Program-made: the position numbers and the translations under genes
Shown: piece after piece, positions 16,519 through 25,015 of the stretch
Layout: each line of letters opens with the position of its first letter
Position numbering within the stretch: the stretch's first letter is position 1
The notes under the pieces: model-generated
Database searches by the model: none
What the model was told of the DNA's origin: nothing
Seen by the model: the letters and a program-made list of their open reading frames with translations, nothing else
Assembly (NCBI GenBank): GCA_015068285.1
Contig: SVKW01000004.1
Location: forward strand, 1 to 35,443
Length of the DNA stretch: 35,443 nt
Source: Oscillospiraceae bacterium
Lineage (GTDB): Bacteria > Bacillota > Clostridia > Oscillospirales > Butyricicoccaceae
Direction: 5' to 3'

Positions 16519-17425
16519 AAAAAAGTAATGTCATAATCGGGATTGTGAACATCGAAAGGAGTGTCGAGAAGAATACCACCTGAGAGGCAAAGCCATAGTC
16601 CTGGTCATATTTTGCAGCCAGAACTGCCGAAAGGGATGCGGCAGGCATACCGGAGAGAAGTGTGCAGACGCCGAGAACGAGAGGCTCTGCCCTGAGAAGG
16701 CTCATTACGATAAAGACAACGCCCGGAATGATAAGCAGACGGATCGTGCTGTAATAGCAAAGCGGCTTCCAGTCGATGTGCTTGAGGTCGATATCGGCTA
16801 AGATTGCGCCGATGACTATCATCGAAATTGCCGTTGTGCAGCCGCCGACAGAGTTGAGAGTTTTTGTGACAAATACAGGCAGTTCAAATGGCAGGAACAT
16901 ATATGCAAAGCCGACGAAAACCGCCACTACGCAAGGGTGTGTCACAAGGTTTTTGATGACCGACTTGCTGTCTGTCGTTGTATAAAGGCTTAAGCCTGCC
17001 GACCAGAGGAAGATACGGAGCGGAATCATTGCGATCGAGGCATACATAAGACCGATGTCGCCGAAAACACCCTGTGTGATAGGGTTGCCCAGAAAGCCCG
17101 CATTGGAGGTTATCGTTGCGTGGCGCATGACGACCTGCTTATTCATAGGATATTTTACATAAGCCACACGGCTGAGCGCCCACGAAAAAAGCTGAACACC
17201 CATATATGCGACAAAAACTGTGCCTGCCGCTTTGAGAAGCTGTGCTGTGACTTCGATATTGAAGGACATTACGATATTACACGGCAGAATGATGTTGATG
17301 AGAAGGTCAGACAGCATTGTGCGTGTTTTGGTGTCGATCATGCCTTTTTTTCGGCAGAAGAAGCCGATCATCATAATGGCAAACAGCGAAAGCTGCATAT
17401 TGAGCATGGTCTGGAATGTGGACAT
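16517..17425 (-). CDS. AEC (auxin efflux carrier) family permease
   Basis: LFAIMMIGFFCRKKGMIDTKTRTMLSDLLINIILPCNIVMSF... C-terminal LLSGMPAASLSAVLAAKYDQD; start at MSTFQTML (17425). Confidence 0.9.
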   Translation of the reverse strand: MSTFQTMLNMQLSLFAIMMIGFFCRKKGMIDTKTRTMLSDLLINIILPCNIVMSFNIEVTAQLLKAAGTVFVAYMGVQLFSWALSRVAYVKYPMNKQVVMRHATITSNAGFLGNPITQGVFGDIGLMYASIAMIPLRIFLWSAGLSLYTTTDSKSVIKNLVTHPCVVAVFVGFAYMFLPFELPVFVTKTLNSVGGCTTAISMIVIGAILADIDLKHIDWKPLCYYSTIRLLIIPGVVFIVMSLLRAEPLVLGVCTLLSGMPAASLSAVLAAKYDQDYGFASQVVFFSTLLSMFTIPIMTLLF

Positions 17426-17447
17426 GGTTTTGTTCCTCCTTTTATTG

Positions 17448-17546
17448 GTCACCTATGGTGACGCGATATGTGCGGCGCACACGATATGTTCCTGTGGAAC
17501 GCGATATTTTTGCTGTGCAAAAGCGATATGTTTGCCAAAGGCAAAC
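17448..17546. repeat. Class I hairpin array: five palindromes separated by 7-nt spacers
   Basis: GTCACC-TAT-GGTGAC / GTGC-GGC-GCAC / GTTCC-TGT-GGAAC / TTTTGC-TGT-GCAAAA / GTTTGCC-AAA-GGCAAAC, spacers GCGATAT, ACGATAT, GCGATAT, GCGATAT. Confidence 0.92.
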
Positions 17547-17579
17547 GTTGTGGTATCTGCGATGCTATTAAATAGGGTA

Positions 17580-17631
17580 CAACCCCTCCGCTTCACATTC
17601 GTTCAGCACCTCCCCTTGCACAGGGGAGGCT
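17580..17631. repeat. Family B intergenic repeat (CCCTCC...CCTCCCC-n-GGGGAGG)
   Basis: AACCCCTCCGCTTCACATTCGTTCAGCACCTCCCCTTGCACAGGGGAGGC. Confidence 0.75.
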
Positions 17632-17634
17632 ATT

Positions 17635-18813
17635 TTATATAATACCGTATTTTTCTTTGAGGGTGAGTATTCTTAAAACGCTTGCGTTTATCTGGTCTTC
17701 CGATATTTCGCCGTTTTCGACGGCTTTCAAAACCGCTTCAAAGCTTTCTTCGAAATACAGCGGCATAAGCACGATGTCGCACCCTGCTTTGACAGCCATT
17801 GCGGCACTTTCCGCGCCGTAAGCTCTTGTAATCGCGCCCATTTCCATGGAATCTGTGATGATTACGCCGTCATATCCCATTTCATTACGAAGCTTGTCCG
17901 TGATAATTTCACGGGACAGGCTGGCTGGCAGACCGTCACTCGTCACTTCCGGCAGGGTTATATGAGATGCCATCACCATATCGGTTTTGGCGAAATTATC
18001 GGCAAAGGGGATAAGCTCACACTTTTTCAGCTCGTCCCAGCTTTTGTCAAGGCGGACATAGCCTGTGTGGGTGTCGTTTGCCGTATCGCCGTGGCCGGGG
18101 AAGTGCTTGATGGTTGCCATAACACCTGCTTCGTGGAAGCCGTCAAGGGCGTTAGATACCATTTTGCTTACGGTTTCAGGGTCAGAAGAAAAAGCGCGCT
18201 TGCCGATGACAGGATTGTCCGGATTGCTGTTTACATCGGAAACAGGGGCAAAATCAAGATTTACTCCGTACTTTTTAAGATATGTACCGATGGTTTTGCC
18301 AACATAATGAGCGGCAGATTCCCCCTCGATATCGCCCATACTGTGGAAGGACTGCACCTTGAAATTGTCGTTCTTTGCAATTCGTGAAACTGTGCCCCCC
18401 TCCTCGTCAATGGCAACGAAAAGGCTGTGCTTTTTTAGCTGATTTGTGAAGTTTATCAGCCCATCAGGGGTATCGATATTCTGCCCGAAAAGCACAACAC
18501 CTCCGACAGGGTATTCCGTGAGGGTGAGAGCCATATTTTCATCGTAGCCTGTGTGATTTCCGCCGAGGGTTTCAGGGCGGACTATAAACATCTGCCCGAC
18601 TTTTTCACGGAGAGTCATTCCTTCAAGAAGCTTTTCAGCCTTGGTTTTTTCAGCTTCTGTCGGTGCCGTTGTGGTAGGCTTTTCTATGATTATTTCAATA
18701 TTTTTTGTTGTGGTTTCCTCAGGCTGAGCGGTGGTGGTCGGAGTTGTCGCCTCCACATTTGTACAACCTGCCAGCATTAAAAATGCCAGTAAAAGAGCGA
18801 AAATACGCTTCAT
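17635..18813 (-). CDS. nagZ: Lipoprotein glycoside hydrolase family 3, beta-N-acetylhexosaminidase (NagZ-like)
   Basis: Lipobox LAGC; FVAIDEEGGTVSRI, IKHFPGHGDTANDTHTG, GVIITDSMEMGAI. Confidence 0.9.
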   Translation of the reverse strand: MKRIFALLLAFLMLAGCTNVEATTPTTTAQPEETTTKNIEIIIEKPTTTAPTEAEKTKAEKLLEGMTLREKVGQMFIVRPETLGGNHTGYDENMALTLTEYPVGGVVLFGQNIDTPDGLINFTNQLKKHSLFVAIDEEGGTVSRIAKNDNFKVQSFHSMGDIEGESAAHYVGKTIGTYLKKYGVNLDFAPVSDVNSNPDNPVIGKRAFSSDPETVSKMVSNALDGFHEAGVMATIKHFPGHGDTANDTHTGYVRLDKSWDELKKCELIPFADNFAKTDMVMASHITLPEVTSDGLPASLSREIITDKLRNEMGYDGVIITDSMEMGAITRAYGAESAAMAVKAGCDIVLMPLYFEESFEAVLKAVENGEISEDQINASVLRILTLKEKYGII

Positions 18814-18814
18814 T

Positions 18815-20956
18815 TTATATCTTCTCCAGAGAAATTCTCTTTTTCTTTACATCAACATCGAGGACACGGACATTGATGATATCACCGACAGAAACAACGT
18901 CCATCGCGCGGTTTACGCGGTGCTTTGCCAGCTTGGAAATATGGACAAGACCGTCCTGATGAACACCGATATCGACAAATGCGCCAAAGTCGGCAACATT
19001 ACGAACTGTACCCACAAGCTCCATACCGGGCTTTAAGCTTTCGATATCGAGGACATCTGTGCGGAGGACAGGCTGTGGAAGGCTGTCACGAGGGTCAAGA
19101 CCAGGCTTCTGCAACTCTCTTACTATGTCAGCGAGGGTGATTTCGCCTATGCCAAGCTGTTCAGCCAGCTCCTTCATATTGTAATTCTTGATTTTTTCGC
19201 CAAGGTCGCCAAGATTCTTGCCTTCAACATCCTTGAGGGTATAGCCGAGGATTTTTAAGAGTTCCTTAGCCGCTGCATAGCTTTCAGGATGGACGGAAGT
19301 CATATCGAGGACATCCTTGCCGCCGTTGATGCGGAGGAAGCCTGCGCACTGCTCGAACGCCTTAGGGCCAAGACCCTTGACCTTTTTGAGCTGAGCGCGG
19401 GACTCAAAGCGTCCGTTTTCAGCGCGGTATGCGTAGATATTCTTGGCAAGGCTGCCGCTTACACCCGAAATATAGCTGAGAAGTGATGGAGATGCAGTAT
19501 TTACATCAACACCTACGTTATTTACGCAGTATTCAACAACTCCGCCGAGGGAAGTGGCAAGCTGCTTTGGATTGCAGTCGTGCTGATACTGGCCAACACC
19601 GATTGCCTTAGGGTCGATTTTTACAAGCTCAGCAAGAGGGTCCTGCAGTCTTCTTGCGATAGAAACCGCCGAGCGGAGTGAAACGTCAAACTCAGGGAAT
19701 TCTTCTGCCGCAAGCTTGGATGCGGAGTAGACAGATGCGCCGCTTTCGCTGACTACCATATAGGAAACAGGGCGGTCTGCCTTCTTTATCATATTTGCAA
19801 CGAAGATTTCAGATTCCTTGGAAGCTGTACCGTTGCCGATGGAAATAATATCAATATTGTGCTTTTTGATAAGACCTAAAAGCACTCTTTCGGCATCTAT
19901 TGTCTTGTTCTGCGGTGGTGTAGGGTAGACGACAGTTGTATCGAGCACATCGCCCATTTCGTTGACGACAGCTATCTTACAGCCTGTGCGATACGCAGGG
20001 TCAAAGCCCATTACAACGCGGTTTTTGACCGGCGGCTGAAGGAGAAGATTTTTGAGATTTTCGCCAAAGACCTCGATAGCGCCTGTCTGGGCATTTTCTG
20101 TCAGCAGATTTCTCATTTCATTTTCGACAGACGGCGCGATAAGGCGGTCAAATGCGTCCTCAGTAGCTTCAATTACAAGCTGGCTTGCTGTGCCGAGTGG
20201 GACTCTTACTGTATTTCTGCGGAGATAGGAAATGATTTCGCCCCTGTCAGCATTGATTTTGACCGAGAGGAAGTCCTCCTTTTCACCGCGGTTAATTGCG
20301 AGGACACGATGGGATTTGATGTACTTTATAGGCTCGGAATTATCGTAATAAAGACGGTAAACGCTGTCCTCTTCTTTTTTAGCCTTTGTGACTATCGTGC
20401 CTGTCTTGTGGTAAAGGCGCTTGATTTCCTTGCGGTAATCGGCATTGTCAGAGATTTCTTCGGCAATGATGTCCTTTGCGCCCTGCAAAGCTTCTTCGAT
20501 AGTGTTTACACCCTTTTCCTCGCTGATATATTCGGCGGCTAAAGCTTCAGGGGATTCCTTTGCTTTCTGCTCAAGAATGATTTTAGCGAGAGGCTCAAGA
20601 CCCTTTTCCTTGGCGATAATTGCGCGTGTTCTTCTCTTTGGACGGAATGGGCGGTAAATATCGTCAAGCTCGGAGATAGTGACAGCCTTGCTGATTTTTT
20701 CGGCAAGCTCGTCTGTCATCTTTTCCTGCTCTGTGATAAGACGGGAAATTTCCTCCTTCTTGCTTTCAAGATTGCGGAGGTATTCAAGGCGGTCAGCAAG
20801 CTTACGCAGTAACTGGTCGTCGAGCTGACCGTGAGCTTCCTTACGGTAACGAGCGATAAACGGGATTGTGTTGCCCTCGTCGATAAGATTTACGGCGGCC
20901 TCCGCCTGCCATGGCTTTATGTTAAGTTCGGTTGCGAGTACGGAAATTATATTCAT
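18815..20956 (-). CDS. tex: Tex family S1-domain RNA-binding protein
   Basis: NTIPFIARYRKEAHGQLDDQLLRKLADRLEYLRNLESKKEEI; C-terminal S1 domain GTVRNVADFGAFVDIGVHQDGLVHISKL. Confidence 0.97.
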   Translation of the reverse strand: MNIISVLATELNIKPWQAEAAVNLIDEGNTIPFIARYRKEAHGQLDDQLLRKLADRLEYLRNLESKKEEISRLITEQEKMTDELAEKISKAVTISELDDIYRPFRPKRRTRAIIAKEKGLEPLAKIILEQKAKESPEALAAEYISEEKGVNTIEEALQGAKDIIAEEISDNADYRKEIKRLYHKTGTIVTKAKKEEDSVYRLYYDNSEPIKYIKSHRVLAINRGEKEDFLSVKINADRGEIISYLRRNTVRVPLGTASQLVIEATEDAFDRLIAPSVENEMRNLLTENAQTGAIEVFGENLKNLLLQPPVKNRVVMGFDPAYRTGCKIAVVNEMGDVLDTTVVYPTPPQNKTIDAERVLLGLIKKHNIDIISIGNGTASKESEIFVANMIKKADRPVSYMVVSESGASVYSASKLAAEEFPEFDVSLRSAVSIARRLQDPLAELVKIDPKAIGVGQYQHDCNPKQLATSLGGVVEYCVNNVGVDVNTASPSLLSYISGVSGSLAKNIYAYRAENGRFESRAQLKKVKGLGPKAFEQCAGFLRINGGKDVLDMTSVHPESYAAAKELLKILGYTLKDVEGKNLGDLGEKIKNYNMKELAEQLGIGEITLADIVRELQKPGLDPRDSLPQPVLRTDVLDIESLKPGMELVGTVRNVADFGAFVDIGVHQDGLVHISKLAKHRVNRAMDVVSVGDIINVRVLDVDVKKKRISLEKI

Positions 20957-21033
20957 TGAAAGATTTTTCTCCTTTATAAAATGGGTACTCCTTAATTATA
21001 CTCCAAAGTTGTATTTTAGACAAGAAAAAAATA

Positions 21034-21053
21034 AGGGATGCCGCCGCATCCCC
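21034..21053 (-). terminator. Terminator downstream of the SurA-N-like gene
   Basis: GGGATGC-ggc-GGCATCCC then TTATTTTTTT on minus strand. Confidence 0.75.
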
Positions 21054-21063
21054 TGTTAGTGTG

Positions 21064-21627
21064 CTAATCAAGTATAACAAGCTTTTCTTTTGCAAGTATT
21101 TCTTTGCGATACTCGTCGTCTATCTTTACGATTCCGCTCAGCTTACCTATGTATAATTCCTGCTCAAGCATTTCATACTGGGAATCCCAATATTCATCAT
21201 AGGTCATTTCAGCGCCTTCAAGGAACTTTTCAAATTCATCCATATTTACGGCATTTCGCCCCGCTTCCTTCTGAAGTGCGATATAGTCCTTTACTTCTGA
21301 ATCTGAAACGGTAATGCCGTTTCGTTTGGCTTCTTCCACCAATGCCGCTCTTTCTGCAAGAAACTCTATGGCATCTTCTCTCGTCTTGCCGCTTGATGTA
21401 AGGGCATAACCCTCGGTTATATTTTCGACGGCGGCGTTATAGACTTCTATGCTGTTTCCCTTTGCGACGATATAGTCTTTTCCGCTTGCAATCGCTTCCT
21501 GCTTCTGCTTTTCAAGCTCGCCGTATTTCTGCAGTTTTTCAGCCGTATCAGCCCCCTTTGGAAGCACAATGACAGCCAGTAAAACACATATAACAAGGCA
21601 TAGAACAATAAGCACTTTCCTGTTCAT
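21064..21627 (-). CDS. Membrane-anchored SurA N-terminal-like (chaperone-like) protein without a PPIase domain
   Basis: N-terminal TM; helical SxxEVKDYIALQKEAGRN..MDEFEKFLEGAEMTYDEYWDSQYEMLEQELYIGKL pattern. Confidence 0.6.
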   Translation of the reverse strand: MNRKVLIVLCLVICVLLAVIVLPKGADTAEKLQKYGELEKQKQEAIASGKDYIVAKGNSIEVYNAAVENITEGYALTSSGKTREDAIEFLAERAALVEEAKRNGITVSDSEVKDYIALQKEAGRNAVNMDEFEKFLEGAEMTYDEYWDSQYEMLEQELYIGKLSGIVKIDDEYRKEILAKEKLVILD

Positions 21628-21766
21628 ATCAACACTCCCCATTTATAACTTTTAATGAGTATATTATATCGTATAGTGAACCATTTGTCAATTTGCAGAA
21701 CCCCTTAAAAGGCTTGTGCCATTTGGTTGGGGATTCCTCGCGTTGCTTCGGAATGACAGGATATTT

Positions 21767-21941
21767 GTAGGGGATGGCGCTTGCGACATACCGCAGGCAG
21801 GGATTGTGCATCTGCGGGACGTTGTTGAATCCCTCCACCATTCTCCGAATGGTCCCCCTCCCTTTAGGCAAGGGAGGCTTTATCGTCCCCTACGGGTTTG
21901 TGCGTAGGGGCGGAGATTCCTCGCGTTGCTTCGGAATGACA
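21767..21941. repeat. Mosaic intergenic repeat island (GTAG-type, family B and family C units)
   Basis: GTAG unit at 21767; family B CCCTCCACCATTCTCCGAATGGTCCCCCTCCC...AGGGAGG at 21830..21879; GATTCCTCGCGTTGCTTCGGAATGACA at 21915..21941 (also 21732..21758). Confidence 0.7.
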
Positions 21942-22000
21942 TAGTTTGAGTAGATTGTGCGTAGGGTTGAAAAAAGCTCCCCGAATGGAGAGCTTATATT

Positions 22001-22837
22001 CTATTCCTTTGCCAGTTTTGCGTCTAAGAATATGCCTGCAATTACGATAACAAAGCCGACCATAACCATCATGCTTGGGTATTCGCCGAGGAAAAGTGCA
22101 ACCCATAATGGACCTAAAATCATTTCCCACAGGGCGATGACCGAGGCTTTCTGGGGACTGACCTTCTGCACGCCCATATTATAGAATGCGTAGCCGCCGC
22201 CAATCTGTATTACGCCTAAAATCAGCATCATTGTCCATTCAATACCGTTCATATCGAAGGCTGTAAGCATGGATTTGGGGAAGAAAAGGCACATCATAAG
22301 ACCTGTGAACAGGTTTGCAACCGCTGTCAGCCCCACAGGATTTCCGTTTGCCGATTTCTTTGAGCCGACCGTCATAAAAGCGAAGAAAATGCCTTCAAGC
22401 AGGGCTATCATATTGCCTTCGTGGCTTGTGGCATCTGTGCCCGAGCACATGAAGATGACCACGCCCGTCATTATGACAGCCACGGGAATGAAGCCGATTT
22501 TATCGAATTTCTTTGACTTAATGAAGTTTACGAGGAAGAGCCACACGATGGCTGTATACTGCATTCCGATTGCGATAGGCGCAGATGTGCGGCTTAACGA
22601 AAGCACTATACACAGGCAGAGCGCTGTGTATGAGCATAAATAGAGCAGCATCCACCAGTTCCATTTAAGCTGTTTTATGCGGATAAAGGGCGCAAGCGTT
22701 ATGCCTGCAATGAGAGCGCGCATACCTGTTGTCAGCATCTGGTCGACTGTCAGGAACTTTACGATAGGTGAATTGAGGCTCCAGAAAAGGGCGCCGAGAA
22801 AGACGAGCATCCCGCCTGAAAGTTTAAGATTTTTCAT
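22001..22837 (-). CDS. EamA/DMT family transporter
   Basis: Ten-TM-like 278 aa; LGALFWSLNSPIVKFL..., C-terminal LWEMILGPLWVALFLGEYPS. Confidence 0.9.
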   Translation of the reverse strand: MKNLKLSGGMLVFLGALFWSLNSPIVKFLTVDQMLTTGMRALIAGITLAPFIRIKQLKWNWWMLLYLCSYTALCLCIVLSLSRTSAPIAIGMQYTAIVWLFLVNFIKSKKFDKIGFIPVAVIMTGVVIFMCSGTDATSHEGNMIALLEGIFFAFMTVGSKKSANGNPVGLTAVANLFTGLMMCLFFPKSMLTAFDMNGIEWTMMLILGVIQIGGGYAFYNMGVQKVSPQKASVIALWEMILGPLWVALFLGEYPSMMVMVGFVIVIAGIFLDAKLAKE

Positions 22838-22851
22838 ATTTCATCTGCCTT

Positions 22852-23157
22852 TTACATATATTTCTGCAAAAACGGAAGCTTGCGGATAAGGTCTATCACT
22901 TGCTGTTCTTCGACAGTTGCGGCAAGGTAAGCCGAGCCTGCTAAAAACACCGTCAGTATAATGATGGTCAGCGCATTCACCCACTTTTTATCGCTGCCGA
23001 GACCATCGCGTATAATCGAAATATTCAGCACAAGCAAAATGCCTGAGATTATGGCGGCTGTGATGAGAATATCCTTTATCTCGATGAAAAGCGCCAGAAA
23101 AGGCAGTATAAACGGAAAGAAGAACACAAATAAAAGTGCGCCGATAAAGAAAAACAT
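22852..23157 (-). CDS. Small hydrophobic membrane protein
   Basis: Three TM-like segments; start placed at MFFFIGALLF (23157). Confidence 0.65.
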   Translation of the reverse strand: MFFFIGALLFVFFFPFILPFLALFIEIKDILITAAIISGILLVLNISIIRDGLGSDKKWVNALTIIILTVFLAGSAYLAATVEEQQVIDLIRKLPFLQKYM

Positions 23158-23429
23158 AATTTTACCCCCTGTTATTACTGTTTTGATTATACGCCTGTTT
23201 TTGTGAAATTGCAAGGTATTGGGAGGGTGAATGCGGATTAAGTACGTTTCACGCAAGTAAAGTGCCTGCGGCGGATTTAATAAAGCGGGACGTTGACAAG
23301 CACCGTCCCCTACAAGGATTGTTCAAACCGCCAGAAAGATTCTTCACTCTGTTCAGAATGACAGGAAGTTTATAGCCTCGCCTTTTTCAAAGGAGAGGTG
23401 GCTTGCGACAGCAAGACGGAGAGGTTTGT

Positions 23430-23565
23430 TATTCAATCGGTCGGAGACACCTTAATTTATGCCGTAAGGCATAGTATGTAATCACACGCAGTGTGTATGT
23501 AATCGCGAAGCGTATGGTATCACCGCAGGTGTATGTTATCGGTGCCTGCGGCGGATTTAATAGGT
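23430..23565. repeat. Composite element: class II hairpin array (10-nt spacers) flanked by ~23-bp inverted D repeats
   Basis: Left flank inverse = GGTGTCTCCGACCGATTGAATAAC; right = GGTGCCTGCGGCGGATTTAATAGG; between them TATGCC-GTAA-GGCATA / ACAC-GCA-GTGT / GC-GAA-GC / ACC-GCA-GGT with spacers GTATGTAATC, GTATGTAATC, GTATGGTATC, GTATGTTATC. Confidence 0.88.
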
Positions 23566-23640
23566 TTCACTCCCTCAGTCATCGCAAAGCGATGCCAGCT
23601 CCCTCCTCTGAGGGAGCCGAGAAATATGCTTTGCAAAAAC

Positions 23641-23668
23641 AAAAGACCGCCATTATGACGGTCTTATA
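23641..23668 (-). terminator. Terminator downstream of the MarR gene
   Basis: AAGACCGCC-attat-GACGGTCTT-type hairpin. Confidence 0.65.
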
Positions 23669-23672
23669 AAAT

Positions 23673-24134
23673 CTATGCTTTATTTTCGTTTTCCCATTTT
23701 TCAAGATTATTCTTCATTCTGAGCAGGTCATTTTTCAGTCTCGTTATCTCGTCTTCCGAAAAGTCTGCAAAGTTTATCTCACGCATGGTCTTTTCAAGGA
23801 AAATATACTCATCATGTATCTGGCGGCACTTATCTGTCAGCGAAATGATATATTCACGCTTATTGTTGGGATTTTTCACCTTGGTTATAAGCCCCTGACG
23901 GAGAAGCCTGTCCAGCATATTGGTCAGCGTTGTATTGGCAAGATTTGTGCGGTGAGCAAGATTTGTTATCGAAACATTGTCCTCAAGCCATAGCTGAAAC
24001 AGAATATTTATCTGCGCTTCATTGACATCTACGCTTGCAATCGTCGGACATTCGCGCAGAAGCCTCTGGCTGATTCTGCCCTGAAGCTGCCGTATCTGGG
24101 CTATTGTGACTCCTATAGGTTTTTCCATGCTCAT
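23673..24134 (-). CDS. MarR family transcriptional regulator
   Basis: winged-helix pattern NVSITNLAHRTNLANTTLTNMLDRLLRQGLITKVKNPNNKREYIISLTDK. Confidence 0.92.
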   Translation of the reverse strand: MSMEKPIGVTIAQIRQLQGRISQRLLRECPTIASVDVNEAQINILFQLWLEDNVSITNLAHRTNLANTTLTNMLDRLLRQGLITKVKNPNNKREYIISLTDKCRQIHDEYIFLEKTMREINFADFSEDEITRLKNDLLRMKNNLEKWENENKA

Positions 24135-24163
24135 AATATCACCTCAGAATAATCTATGTATAA

Positions 24164-24192
24164 ATTGTACCATAATTCTGCCCCTTTTTCAA
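24164..24192 (-). promoter_or_regulatory. marR promoter
   Basis: TTGAAA - 17 nt - TACAAT. Confidence 0.6.
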
Positions 24193-24221
24193 GGAATTGC
24201 AGGTGTACAACTTGTAAAATT

Positions 24222-24713
24222 TTATGCTTCGACGATAGAGATATTGTCCGTTAAAATGGCATAAGCCTTTTCGGTATCACCGCTTTCGACCGCATCATCA
24301 TATTCTTCATCAGCAAAACCTGTGCTGTGAAAAACTGCGTTTTCGCTCAGGAAGCTTTCACATATATTTTCGCCCTCATAAATATACATTGCAAGCTCGC
24401 CGAGTGCGCGGAAATCGAAGATATTCTGCGCTGTTTCCTTGCGCAGAATCACATCAGCGCCCCAGTTTTCAAGCTTTGCTTTAAGGGCGCGGTACTGCGG
24501 AATATGATTTTCGTCAGTATATAGAGTGATGTCAAGAGGCTGGGTGAATACACCCTTTTCGCCTTCAAGACATTTTCTGATTTCAAGGCGCTGGGCAAAA
24601 TCGGGGATTTTGTCCAGGTTTATTATGACGGTGCCGATCGTTTCGTCAGGGCTTATGCTGTTCATAAACAGCGCAAGCGCCAGGATTATTATAAGAAATG
24701 CAAGTTTTTTCAT
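24222..24713 (-). CDS. Hypothetical secreted protein
   Basis: Start at MKKLAFLIIILALALFMNS (signal/TM); no recognised domain. Confidence 0.6.
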   Translation of the reverse strand: MKKLAFLIIILALALFMNSISPDETIGTVIINLDKIPDFAQRLEIRKCLEGEKGVFTQPLDITLYTDENHIPQYRALKAKLENWGADVILRKETAQNIFDFRALGELAMYIYEGENICESFLSENAVFHSTGFADEEYDDAVESGDTEKAYAILTDNISIVEA

Positions 24714-24907
24714 AAGATGTCCTTTCTTTATGTGTCTGCGGCGGATTGAATAAAATTCTCTCCCTCCACCATCGTTCCGATGGTCCCCCTCCCTCCTCAG
24801 AGGGAGGCAGGAAATCTTTCTGTCATTCTGAACGCAGTGAAGAATCTCCTCCTCAACAGTACAAGCGACATTCCGCTCTGCCTGTACCAATATTTATTCC
24901 CTTTTTG

Positions 24908-24936
24908 TTGACAATATGCTCATAAAGTCTTATAAT
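24908..24936 (+). promoter_or_regulatory. Perfect-consensus sigma-70 promoter for alr
   Basis: TTGACA - exactly 17 nt - TATAAT. Confidence 0.85.
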
Positions 24937-25015
24937 TGTTAATATAATGGAGTAATATCGTTTGCTCCTGTTTCTGTGATATATCAGCTTTATATATAAC
25001 CTTTCGGAGGACACT

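Noticed and set aside
17448-17546. Possible CRISPR array
   Set aside because: The constant part is only 7 nt and the variable parts are palindromes; no cas genes. It is a different kind of array.
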